DNA of 6,377 nucleotides from an uncultured Clostridia bacterium (GCA_946405655.1 CAMJHX010000079.1:1-6377), one strand, 5' to 3'; shown: positions 1 to 5,357, numbered from the stretch's first letter. Notes: generated from the letters alone by a model not told the origin. Numbers and translations are program-made.

Positions 1-1
1 G

Positions 2-1027
2 CTCGCCGGCTACATGCGCAAGCAGGGCAAGCGCCCGCTGCTCGTCGCCTGCGACGTGTATCGCCCGGCGGCGATCAAGCAGCTTGAAACCGTCGGCGCG
101 CAGCTGGAGATCCCCGTGTTCCAGATGGGACAGGGCGACCCGGTGGAGATCGCGAAGGCGGGCATTGAGCACGCGAAAAAGCACGGCAACGATCTCGTCT
201 TCCTCGATACGGCAGGCCGCCTGCACATCGACGAGACGCTGATGCAAGAGCTTCAGAACATCAAGGAAGCCGTGGATCCGGCGGAGATCCTGCTCGTGAT
301 CGACGCGATGATCGGTCAGGACGCCGTGGCGACCGCGACGGCCTTTGACGAGGCGCTGGACGTGACCGGCGTGATGCTCACAAAGCTCGACGGCGATGCC
401 AGAGGCGGCGCGGCGCTGAGCATCAAGGCGCTGACCGGAAAGCCCATCAAGTTCGCGGGCATCGGCGAGAAGCTCGACCAGATCGAGCCCTTCCACCCCG
501 ACCGCATGGCCAGCCGCATCCTCGGCATGGGCGACGTGCTCACGCTGATCGAGAAGGCGGAGCAGGCCTTCGATGAGAAGAAGGCCGAGGAGCTCGCCGA
601 GCGTCTGCGCCAGAACAAATTCACGCTCACGGACTACTATGACCAGCTGCAGCAGCTCAAGGGCATGGGTTCCCTGCAGGACGTGGCCGGGATGATCCCG
701 GGCATGGATACGAAAGCGCTGCAGGGCGCGTCGATCGATGAGAAGGCCATGGGCCGCATCGAGGCGATCATCCAGTCGATGACGCCGTATGAGCGCGAGA
801 ATCCGAACGTGCTCAACTCCAGCCGCAAAAAGCGCATCGCCGCGGGCTCCGGCACGACGGTGGTGGATATCAACCGGCTCTTAAAGCAGTTTGAGATGAT
901 GCAGAAGCTGACGCAGCAGATGACGAACATGACCAAGCGCCGCAAGGGTAAAAAAGGCGGCATGGGCGGCTTTGCCGGGCTCGGCAGCCTCTTCGGAGGC
1001 GGGGGCGGCAATCCGTTCGGATTTTAA
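2..1027 (+). CDS. ffh: Signal recognition particle protein Ffh (SRP54 GTPase), 5'-truncated
   Basis: Ffh binds SRP RNA and hydrophobic signal sequences on nascent chains and, with FtsY, uses GTP to deliver ribosomes to the membrane. The window opens inside the gene: the frame is open from base 2 and 341 residues remain of a usual ~450. The N domain and P-loop lie upstream of the window. Visible GTPase signatures are DVYRPAAI (residues 18-25 of the fragment), LDTAGRLHID (68-77), TKLDGDARGGAA (127-138) and the GIGEKLDQIEPFHPDRM closing loop (153-169). The M domain follows, with GMIPGM (230-235), the SRP RNA-binding stretch RKKRIAAGSGTTVVDINRLL (275-294), then Met-rich KQFEMMQKLTQQMTNM and a Gly/Phe tail, GGMGGFAGLGSLFGGGGGNP. 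The stop is TAA at 1025-1027. It is followed by rpsP, the usual Firmicutes order. The first ATG in frame at 14 is internal, not the start. Confidence 0.97.
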   Translation, partial: LAGYMRKQGKRPLLVACDVYRPAAIKQLETVGAQLEIPVFQMGQGDPVEIAKAGIEHAKKHGNDLVFLDTAGRLHIDETLMQELQNIKEAVDPAEILLVIDAMIGQDAVATATAFDEALDVTGVMLTKLDGDARGGAALSIKALTGKPIKFAGIGEKLDQIEPFHPDRMASRILGMGDVLTLIEKAEQAFDEKKAEELAERLRQNKFTLTDYYDQLQQLKGMGSLQDVAGMIPGMDTKALQGASIDEKAMGRIEAIIQSMTPYERENPNVLNSSRKKRIAAGSGTTVVDINRLLKQFEMMQKLTQQMTNMTKRRKGKKGGMGGFAGLGSLFGGGGGNPFGF

Positions 1028-1075
1028 GGTTTTCTCCACCCGCTGGGGTGATGAGATATATAGAAAGAACACTAT

Positions 1076-1083
1076 GGAGGTGA
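1076..1083 (+). promoter_or_regulatory. Ribosome binding site of rpsP
   Basis: GGAGGTGA matches the complement of the 16S rRNA 3' end over eight bases. It lies between two possible rpsP start codons' optimal distances: 4 nt from GGAGG to the ATG at 1085 and 10 nt to the ATG at 1091. It therefore supports strong translation but does not decide the start. Confidence 0.8.
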
Positions 1084-1090
1084 AATGACA

Positions 1091-1333
1091 ATGGTCAAGA
1101 TCAGACTTCGCAGAATGGGCGCCAAGAAGAACCCCTTCTATCGCATCGTGGTGGCGGATTCCCGCTCTCCCCGCGACGGCAGATGCATCGAGGAGATCGG
1201 TTACTACGATCCCCTGTCCGCCGACAAGAAGATCAAGGTGGACGCCGCGCGCGCTGAGTACTGGATCAACAACGGCGCTCAGCCGACCGATACCGTCCGC
1301 GCGCTGCTGAAGAAAGCCGCCGACGCCGAGTAA
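1091..1333 (+). CDS. rpsP: Small ribosomal subunit protein bS16
   Basis: bS16 binds 16S rRNA early in 30S assembly and stabilises the 5' domain. The 80-residue product MVKIRLRRMGAKKNPFYRIV... carries the family signature: the basic N-terminal strand VKIRLRRMGAKK, then PFYRIVVADSRSPRDGR and EEIGYYDPL, and the C-terminal WINNGAQPTDTVRALLKKA. Length fits the family (about 80-90). The start is ambiguous: ATG at 1085 would add Met-Thr. I prefer 1091 because MVKIRL is where known S16 proteins begin, but the ribosome binding site spacing fits both. The gene sits 57-63 nt behind ffh. Its stop codon TAA is part of TAAGGAG, the khpA ribosome binding site, so the two are probably co-transcribed and perhaps translationally coupled. 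Confidence 0.97.
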   Translation: MVKIRLRRMGAKKNPFYRIVVADSRSPRDGRCIEEIGYYDPLSADKKIKVDAARAEYWINNGAQPTDTVRALLKKAADAE

Positions 1334-1349
1334 GGAGTAACGTCTCGCA

Positions 1350-1580
1350 ATGAAAGAACTGTTGACCTATATCGTGCAGAGCCTCGTGGATCATCCGGAC
1401 GAGGTCTCTGTGACCGAGCGCGAAGCCGACGGCGAGTTCGTCTATGAGGTGCGCGTCGCCGACGGCGATATGGGCAAGGTCATCGGCCGTCAGGGTCGGA
1501 TCGTCAAGCAGATCCGCATCCTCATGAAGGCCGTCGCCCAGAAGCAGGGCAAAAAGGTGTCCGTCGAGATCCTCGACTGA
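1350..1580 (+). CDS. khpA: KH-domain RNA-binding protein KhpA (YlqC family)
   Basis: This is a 76-residue single-KH-domain protein. In Firmicutes, KhpA pairs with KhpB/Jag and binds many RNAs, with effects on cell division and elongation in streptococci; the role in this organism is inferred from the family. The KH signature is clear: VRVADGDMGKVIGRQGRIVK, with the GxxG RNA-gripping loop GRQG at residues 46-49, followed by an Ile/Leu-rich helix (IRILMKAVAQKQGKK) and a final strand VSVEILD. Length is typical (75-80). The ribosome binding site AAGGAG (1332-1337) overlaps the rpsP stop codon and lies 12 nt from the ATG, rather far. The rpsP-khpA-rimM order is the standard Firmicutes arrangement. 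Confidence 0.95.
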   Translation: MKELLTYIVQSLVDHPDEVSVTEREADGEFVYEVRVADGDMGKVIGRQGRIVKQIRILMKAVAQKQGKKVSVEILD

Positions 1581-1597
1581 TACAACATGTGGGTTAT

Positions 1598-1615
1598 GGG
1601 GGAGTCAAATCCCCC
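1598..1615 (+). repeat. Small stem-loop in the khpA-rimM gap
   Basis: A perfect 6-bp stem GGGGGA / TCCCCC encloses the loop GTCAAA. It ends 24 nt before the rimM ATG and 12 nt before its ribosome binding site. Only TTT follows, so it is a poor intrinsic terminator. The rest of the gap (CCCGCTTTTAAAGG) has the look of degraded clostridial intergenic repeat sequence, but that is an impression only. It could modulate read-through or rimM translation, or do nothing. Confidence 0.45.
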
Positions 1616-1627
1616 TTTCCCGCTTTT

Positions 1628-1634
1628 AAAGGTG
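1628..1634 (+). promoter_or_regulatory. Ribosome binding site of rimM, decides the start
   Basis: AAAGGTG lies 5 nt before the ATG at 1640. The frame is open further upstream to an ATG at 1589, but that start has no purine-rich site and would add 17 residues (GYGGVKSPFPAF...) derived from the intergenic hairpin. The site therefore supports 1640. Confidence 0.65.
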
Positions 1635-1639
1635 AGATT

Positions 1640-2122
1640 ATGATGAAGAAATTTCTGGAAGCCGGAAAGATCGTGAACACCCACGGCGTGCGCGGCGAAG
1701 TGCGCATCACCCCGTGGGCGGACAGCGCGGACTTTCTGAAGCGCTTTCGTGTTTTTTATATCGACGAGCAGCCTGTGAAGGTGCTGCGCTCTCGCGTGCA
1801 CAAGACGCAGCTGATCGCGCAATTTGAGGGCGTCGAGGACGTGAACACCGCCATGACGCTCAAGAACAAGGTCGTGTGCATTGACCGCGCGGACGCGAAG
1901 CTCCCGGACGGGCGCTTTTTCGTGCAGGATCTGATCGGCCTGCCCGTGCATTCCGATGCAGGAGATGACCTCGGCACGCTCGCGGAGGTGCTGGATCTGC
2001 CGCAGGGACAGGTCTACATCGTGCGCGGCGAGCGGGAGATTCTGATCCCCGACGTGCCGGATTTCATTTTGGATCTGAACCCGGAGACAGGGTTGACCGT
2101 ACACCTGATTGAGGGCATGTGA
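1640..2122 (+). CDS. rimM: Ribosome maturation factor RimM
   Basis: RimM helps assemble the head of the 30S subunit by binding uS19 and pre-16S rRNA. The 160-residue product has both family domains. The N-terminal RimM beta-barrel (about 5-85) opens with FLEAGKIVNTHGVRGEVRI, containing the signature G-x-I-V-x-x-H-G-x-x-G-E. The C-terminal PRC-barrel (about 92-158) has RFFVQDLIGLPV, the D-x-x-x-x-LGTLAEVL turn, then QVYIVRG and EILIPDVPDFILDLN. Length is slightly short but normal (about 160-175). I chose the first of two adjacent ATGs (1640 and 1643) because AAAGGTG lies 5 nt upstream. It is followed one base after its stop by trmD, its usual partner. Confidence 0.95.
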   Translation: MMKKFLEAGKIVNTHGVRGEVRITPWADSADFLKRFRVFYIDEQPVKVLRSRVHKTQLIAQFEGVEDVNTAMTLKNKVVCIDRADAKLPDGRFFVQDLIGLPVHSDAGDDLGTLAEVLDLPQGQVYIVRGEREILIPDVPDFILDLNPETGLTVHLIEGM

Positions 2123-2123
2123 G

Positions 2124-3413
2124 ATGAGCGATTACCGCATTGACATTCTGACGCTGTTTCCCGATTCGATCCGGGGCGTGCTGGGCGAGAGCATTCTCGG
2201 CCGCGCGGCGGCGAAGGGGATTCTGGACATCCGCTGCCACCAGATCCGGGACTATACCGAAAACCGCCAGCGGCAGGTGGACGATTATCCCTACGGCGGC
2301 GGCTGGGGGCAGGTGATGTACGCCCAGCCGCTGAAAAGCTGCCTCGACGCCGCGCTCGCGGACGCCGGAGACCGCCGGACGCGCGTGATCTATCTCTCCC
2401 CGCAGGGGCAGCCGTTCACGCAGGCAAAGGCGCGGCAGCTGAAGGCGGATTATGACCATCTGGTGCTGGTCTGCGGCCACTACGAGGGCGTGGACGAGCG
2501 CTTTATCGAGGCGTGCGTGGACGAGGAGATCAGCCTCGGCGACTTTGTGCTCACGGGCGGCGAGATTGCGGCGATGGCCGTCGCCGACTGCGTATGCCGC
2601 ATGGTGCCGGGCGTGCTTGCGGACGAGCAGTGCTACACCGGCGAGAGCCACTGGAACGGGCTGCTGGAATATCCGCAGTACACGCGCCCGGAGGAATGGG
2701 AAGGGCGCAGAGTGCCGGAGGTGCTGCTCGGCGGCAACCACGGTGAAATTGAGGAATGGCGCCGCATGCAGAGCCTCGAGCGGACGATGAAAAAGCGGCC
2801 GGATCTCTTTGCCGCCTTCGAGCCGGACGCGGCGGATCAGAAGCGGATCGAGCACATCAAAAAGCAGCAGAACCGCCGGAAGCTGACTGAGCCCCTCGCC
2901 TGCCGCAAGGCGGAGGCGGAGGATCTCCCTGCCATCATGGAGATCGTGCGGCAGGCCAGAAACAGCCTGAAGAAGCACCGCGTCGACCAGTGGCAGGGCG
3001 AATATCCGACCGAAGAGCTGCTCCGATCGGACATTGAAAACGGCGTATGCCATGTGCTCTGCTACAAGCAGGAGATCGCGGCGTTTCTGGTGCTGACGCC
3101 CGGGCCCGAGGAGGGCTATGATGAGCTGACGGACGGCAAATGGCACTCGGAGATGCCCTACGCGGTAGCGCACCGCAGCGCGGTGAAGAGCGATTTTCGC
3201 GGCACGGGCACGTCGAAGGCGCTGCTCGACGCGGTGGAAGCGCTCGCCAGAGAGATGGGCGCGACCGCCGTGCGCACGGACACACACCGGAAGAACAAGG
3301 CAATGAAAGACCTGCTCGGGAAATGCGGCTACCGCTTTGCGGGAAACGTGATGGTGACCAGCGAGCCGGGACACGATCCGAGGCGGCAGGCGTTTGAGAA
3401 GATACTGGGATAG
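2124..3413 (+). CDS. trmD: tRNA (guanine37-N1)-methyltransferase TrmD fused to a GNAT acetyltransferase domain
   Basis: TrmD methylates G37 next to the tRNA anticodon using S-adenosylmethionine, preventing +1 frameshifts. TrmD normally has about 230-250 residues; this frame encodes 429. Residues 1-250 form a complete TrmD of the SPOUT trefoil-knot class: IDILTLFP (6-13), DYPYGGGWGQVM (54-65), VIYLSPQGQPF (88-98), VCGHYEGVDER (116-126), the knot ISLGDFVLTGGE (136-147), LLEYPQYTRPEEW (180-192) and VPEVLLGGNH (197-206). Residues about 258-415 form a GNAT N-acetyltransferase: RKAEAEDLPAIMEIV, DQWQGEYPTEELL, the HRSAV strand (350-354), acetyl-CoA loop RGTGTS (359-364) and RTDTHRKNKAMKDLLGKCGY (384-403). 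Its acceptor cannot be told. The glutamate at 174 sits where the catalytic aspartate of H. influenzae TrmD (D169) aligns, and Trp61/Gln63 alter the usual YGGGPGM. ATG 2124 is one base after the rimM stop with GAGGG 8 nt upstream. A TTG at 2109 is less likely. Confidence 0.95.
   Translation: MSDYRIDILTLFPDSIRGVLGESILGRAAAKGILDIRCHQIRDYTENRQRQVDDYPYGGGWGQVMYAQPLKSCLDAALADAGDRRTRVIYLSPQGQPFTQAKARQLKADYDHLVLVCGHYEGVDERFIEACVDEEISLGDFVLTGGEIAAMAVADCVCRMVPGVLADEQCYTGESHWNGLLEYPQYTRPEEWEGRRVPEVLLGGNHGEIEEWRRMQSLERTMKKRPDLFAAFEPDAADQKRIEHIKKQQNRRKLTEPLACRKAEAEDLPAIMEIVRQARNSLKKHRVDQWQGEYPTEELLRSDIENGVCHVLCYKQEIAAFLVLTPGPEEGYDELTDGKWHSEMPYAVAHRSAVKSDFRGTGTSKALLDAVEALAREMGATAVRTDTHRKNKAMKDLLGKCGYRFAGNVMVTSEPGHDPRRQAFEKILG
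2895..3368 (+). other. GNAT acetyltransferase domain within the TrmD fusion
   Basis: This marks the extra C-terminal domain of the trmD product (residues about 258-415). It resembles a Firmicutes GNAT subgroup with a conserved N-terminal D-Q-W-x-x-x-Y-P segment, an H-R-x-A-V strand before the acetyl-CoA pyrophosphate loop (R-G-x-G-x-S here), and a C-terminal D-T-H-x-x-N-x-x-M-x-x-L-L-x-K-x-G-Y block. All motifs are present and in order, so the domain looks intact. No separate start is convincing: the first internal ATG (2937) would remove the first strand and part of helix 1, and its nearest GGAGG is 14 nt away. Substrate is unknown; a protein or small-molecule amine is possible. Confidence 0.85.
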
Positions 3414-3502
3414 AGAGTGGAACGTGGAGAGTTGAGAGTGGAGATTCCGAGACATAAAACTGCATAAATTGCTTTTACTGCGCAGAGTGTCTCCCCTCAT
3501 CC

Positions 3503-3518
3503 ACCGCGCGAGCGCGGT
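3503..3518. repeat. GC-rich hairpin inside the repeat element
   Basis: ACCGCGC, loop GA, GCGCGGT: a perfect 7-bp stem closed by only two bases on DNA, so four or more unpaired bases in RNA. It is directly followed by the larger CCTTCCCCC stem, giving two adjacent hairpins. Confidence 0.7.
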
Positions 3519-3521
3519 CCC

Positions 3522-3541
3522 CCTTCCCCCGAGGGGGAAGG
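3522..3541 (+). terminator. Possible terminator hairpin inside the repeat element
   Basis: CCTTCCCCC, loop GA, GGGGGAAGG is a perfect 9-bp palindrome followed by TTTCC. The stem is strong but the T run is only three bases, so it is a candidate for partial termination behind trmD rather than a textbook intrinsic terminator. It is part of the larger inverted repeat and may equally be a structural feature of that element. Confidence 0.4.
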
Positions 3542-3603
3542 TTTCCTGATCTCCACTCTCCACTCTTCACTCTCCACTCTTGCATAAATATTTGAGGATT
3601 CTT

Positions 3604-4476
3604 ATGAATTTGACCAATCCAACTGAATTAAAGGCGCTGCTGGGACGGCATGGCTTCCGCTTCTCCAAGGCAATGGGGCAGAACTTTCTCATTGCCGCGT
3701 GGGTGCCGGAGCGGATTGCGGCTGAGGCCGGGATTGACGAGGGCACGGGTGTGCTCGAGGTCGGACCCGGCGTCGGGTGTCTGACGCATGAGCTCGCGCA
3801 GTACGCCGGCAAGGTGCTCGCTGTGGAGCTGGATGAACGGCTCCGCCCGGTGCTCGCCGAGACGCTCGCGGACTGCGAGAACGCCGAGGTGCTCTTCGGC
3901 GACGTGCTCAAGCAGGATCTGCCGGCACTCGTGCGGGAGCACTTTGCCGGACTCCGCCCGGTGGTGTGCGCGAATCTGCCGTACAACGTGACCTCTCCCC
4001 TGCTGACGGCGTTTCTGGAGGCGGGGTGCTTCGAGACCGTGACGGTCATGATCCAGCGCGAGGTGGCGCGGCGCCTCTGCGCCAAGCCCGGCACGGCGGA
4101 CTACGGCGCGTTCACGGTGTTCACGCAGTGGCACGCCGAGCCGGAGATCCTCTTTGACGTCGCGCCCGGGTGCTTTCTGCCCGCGCCGAAGGTGACGAGC
4201 AGCGTGGTCAAGCTCACGGTGCGCAAGGCGCCGCCGGTCGCGGTTGCGAGCGAAAAGCGCTTTTTCGCCATGGTGCGCGCGGCGTTCAATCAGCGGCGCA
4301 AAACGCTCTTGAACGCGCTCTCAGCGGGGCTGAACGGCTTTACGAAGGAACAGATCGCGCAGGCGATCACGGACTGCGGACTGGACGAGAAGGTGCGCGG
4401 CGAGGCGCTCGGAATCGCGGAGTTTGCGCGGCTTTCCGACCGGCTTGACGCGATGGAAAAGGAGACAACGGCATGA
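3604..4476 (+). CDS. rsmA: 16S rRNA (adenine1518/1519-N6)-dimethyltransferase RsmA/KsgA
   Basis: RsmA (KsgA) dimethylates two adjacent adenines in helix 45 of 16S rRNA, a late 30S checkpoint whose loss gives kasugamycin resistance. The 290-residue product has the usual length. Motifs: FSKAMGQNFL (20-29), usually LGQNFL; SAM-binding LEVGPGVGCLT (51-61); acidic VELDERL (74-80); GDVLKQD (99-105); catalytic NLPYN (124-128); MIQREVARRL (149-158); YGAF (167-170); FLPAPKVTSSVVKL (191-204); and FNQRRKTLLNAL (228-239) before the C-terminal helical domain. The start is ATG 3604 with GAGG (3594-3597) 6 nt upstream. A TTG at 3580 is in frame but begins in the repeat and adds eight non-family residues. 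Downstream it overlaps the DUF554 gene by ATGA. Promoter position is not clear; the repeat separates it from trmD. Confidence 0.97.
   Translation: MNLTNPTELKALLGRHGFRFSKAMGQNFLIAAWVPERIAAEAGIDEGTGVLEVGPGVGCLTHELAQYAGKVLAVELDERLRPVLAETLADCENAEVLFGDVLKQDLPALVREHFAGLRPVVCANLPYNVTSPLLTAFLEAGCFETVTVMIQREVARRLCAKPGTADYGAFTVFTQWHAEPEILFDVAPGCFLPAPKVTSSVVKLTVRKAPPVAVASEKRFFAMVRAAFNQRRKTLLNALSAGLNGFTKEQIAQAITDCGLDEKVRGEALGIAEFARLSDRLDAMEKETTA
4457..4464 (+). promoter_or_regulatory. Ribosome binding site of the DUF554 gene inside ksgA
   Basis: AAAAGGAG lies within the last codons of ksgA, 8 nt before the ATG at 4473. Together with the ATGA overlap it indicates translational coupling of the two genes. 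Confidence 0.7.
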
Positions 4477-5171
4477 GCTTTACAGGGGTCCTTGTGAACA
4501 CCGGAACCGTGCTTGCCGGCAGCCTGCTCGGGCTGCTGTTCAAGAAGGGCATTCCGGAAAAGGTGAGCCGCGCGGTGATGATCGCGCTCGGGCTCTTCAC
4601 GCTCTACATCGGCATGGACGGCGCGCTCGGCGCGCAGAACGCGCTGATCGTGGTCGCGGCGCTCGTGCTCGGCGCCATCGTCGGGACGCTGCTGGATATC
4701 GACGGCGCGATCAGCCGGCTCGGTCTCTGGGCGGAGAGCAAATTCAAGCACAGCGAGGGAGAGACCGTCTCCATCGCGGAGGGCTTCATGACGGCGAGCC
4801 TGCTGTTCTGCATCGGCGCGATGACCGTGAACGGCGCGATCGAGGCGGGCGTGAAGGGCGACAACACGCTCTTTTTCACCAAGGCACTGATGGATCTCTT
4901 CTCGAGCATGATGCTCGCCTCCGGGCTGGGGCTCGGCGTGCTGCTCTCGGCGGTGTTTGTGCTGGCGTTTCAGGGGCTGCTGGTGCTGCTCGCGGGGTGG
5001 ATCGCCCCGGTGCTGACGCCGGAGGCCATCGCGGAGATGACCGCCGCGGGCTCGCTGATCATGGTCGGGCTCGGATTGAACCTGCTCGGCGTGACGAAGA
5101 TCAAGGTCGCGGATTATCTGCCGGCGATCGTGTTCGCGCCGGTGATCTGCTGGATTGCGAGCCTGTTCTGA
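4473..5171 (+). CDS. DUF554 family integral membrane protein (YdfK/YqgA-like)
   Basis: This is a 232-residue hydrophobic protein of the DUF554 family, whose biochemical role is not established; some members have been suggested to be transporters. The match rests on the family pattern: N-terminal VLVNTGTVLAGSLLGLLFKK (7-25), an ALGLFTLYIGMDGAL helix (38-52), ALVLGAIVGTLLDIDGAI (63-80), EGFMTASLLFCIGAMTVNG (103-121), FFTKALMDLFSSMMLAS (134-150), and EMTAAGSLIMVGLGLNLLG (188-206) before KIKVADYLPAIVFAPVI (209-225). I count about six to seven membrane segments: near 5-23, 33-50, 56-74, 105-123, 150-182, 190-207 and 214-231. There is no cleavable signal peptide. It starts in the ATGA overlapping the ksgA stop and is probably co-translated with it; a functional link to rRNA methylation is not evident. 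The stop TGA is at 5169-5171. Confidence 0.88.
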   Translation: MSFTGVLVNTGTVLAGSLLGLLFKKGIPEKVSRAVMIALGLFTLYIGMDGALGAQNALIVVAALVLGAIVGTLLDIDGAISRLGLWAESKFKHSEGETVSIAEGFMTASLLFCIGAMTVNGAIEAGVKGDNTLFFTKALMDLFSSMMLASGLGLGVLLSAVFVLAFQGLLVLLAGWIAPVLTPEAIAEMTAAGSLIMVGLGLNLLGVTKIKVADYLPAIVFAPVICWIASLF

Positions 5172-5243
5172 ATGCAATTTTAAGGATTTCGAACTGCGAT
5201 TCTCTAAGTTCCAACACAAATTTTAACGAAATCACTGAGAATT

Positions 5244-5278
5244 CACAAAATCCGCGCCGGAAACGGCGCGGATTTGTG
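5244..5278 (+). terminator. Stem-loop terminator after the ksgA-DUF554 unit
   Basis: CACAAAATCCGCGCCG, loop GAAA, CGGCGCGGATTTGTG pairs over 15 bp with one bulged A. A GAAA tetraloop and GC-rich core make it very stable. No long T run follows (CGTAAAATG), although the descending arm carries ATTT. It lies 72 nt behind the DUF554 stop and before the ppdK promoter, the expected place for a terminator; efficiency is uncertain. The near-symmetric A and T flanks would let it act in both directions. Confidence 0.7.
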
Positions 5279-5289
5279 CGTAAAATGCA

Positions 5290-5319
5290 TTGATTATTCG
5301 GGCTTATTTGTGGTAATCT
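5290..5319 (+). promoter_or_regulatory. Candidate sigma-A promoter of ppdK
   Basis: TTGATT (5290-5295) is four of six to the -35 consensus (TTGA then T). After 18 nt comes TAATCT (5314-5319), which keeps the most conserved -10 bases (TA...T), preceded by TGG, an extended -10 element. Transcription would start near 5326, giving a leader of about 45 nt. The 5172-5371 gap is AT-rich compared with the flanking genes. The -10 match is weak, so this is a candidate only. Confidence 0.4.
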
Positions 5320-5357
5320 ATGTGCGGTTCAAAAAGCATTATTTTTACAAAGATTGG

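Larger units (their letters stand above)
3414..3580. repeat. 167-bp inverted-repeat element with heptamer arms and nested hairpins (MITE/REP-like)
   Basis: The left arm (3414-3445) and right arm (3549-3580) are each 32 nt and are reverse complements at 28 of 32 positions. Each arm is built of about four 7-base units, AGAGTGG on the left and its complement CCACTCT on the right. Three further hairpins lie between the arms: an AT-rich one at 3455-3477, a GC-rich one at 3503-3518 and a 9-bp one at 3522-3541. A GAGACA/TGTCTC pair (3449-3454 with 3488-3493) brackets the first. The element starts at the base after the trmD stop and ends 13 nt before the ksgA ribosome binding site, so it makes up nearly the whole gap. 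It has no plausible gene. It could act as a terminator, an RNA stabiliser or a mobile non-autonomous repeat; no clear target duplication flanks it. Confidence 0.8.

Noticed and set aside
1028..1075. Possible terminator or promoter between ffh and rpsP
   Set aside because: The CACCC/GGGTG stem (1037-1050) has only 5 bp and no T run, and the TATATA at about 1057 has no credible -35 partner. The genes are probably co-transcribed.
2937..3413. Separate GNAT gene starting at an internal ATG
   Set aside because: The start would delete the first strand and part of the first helix of the GNAT fold, the nearest GGAGG is 14 nt away, and the frame is continuous with trmD.
2064..3563. Long open frame on the - strand (499 codons) opposite trmD
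   Set aside because: Its product is rich in His, Arg and Leu with no recognisable domain, and it lies opposite a clear gene. High GC and codon bias make such antisense frames common.
3414..3580. CRISPR array
   Set aside because: The repeats are 7-base tandem units in opposite arms without spacers, and no cas gene is present.
4290..5219. Open - strand frame of 309 codons opposite ksgA and the DUF554 gene
   Set aside because: Composition is dominated by His, Arg, Glu and Gln, typical of an antisense shadow of GC-rich coding sequence.
5284..5291. AATGCATT palindrome at the ppdK -35 region as an operator
   Set aside because: An 8-bp palindrome is too short and there is no second convincing copy; AAGCATT at 5334-5340 is only a partial match.
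4424..5293. Open + strand frame of 289 codons overlapping the DUF554 gene in another phase
   Set aside because: The product is an Arg/Gly/Ala-rich low-complexity string, while the other phase gives a clean membrane protein of a known family.
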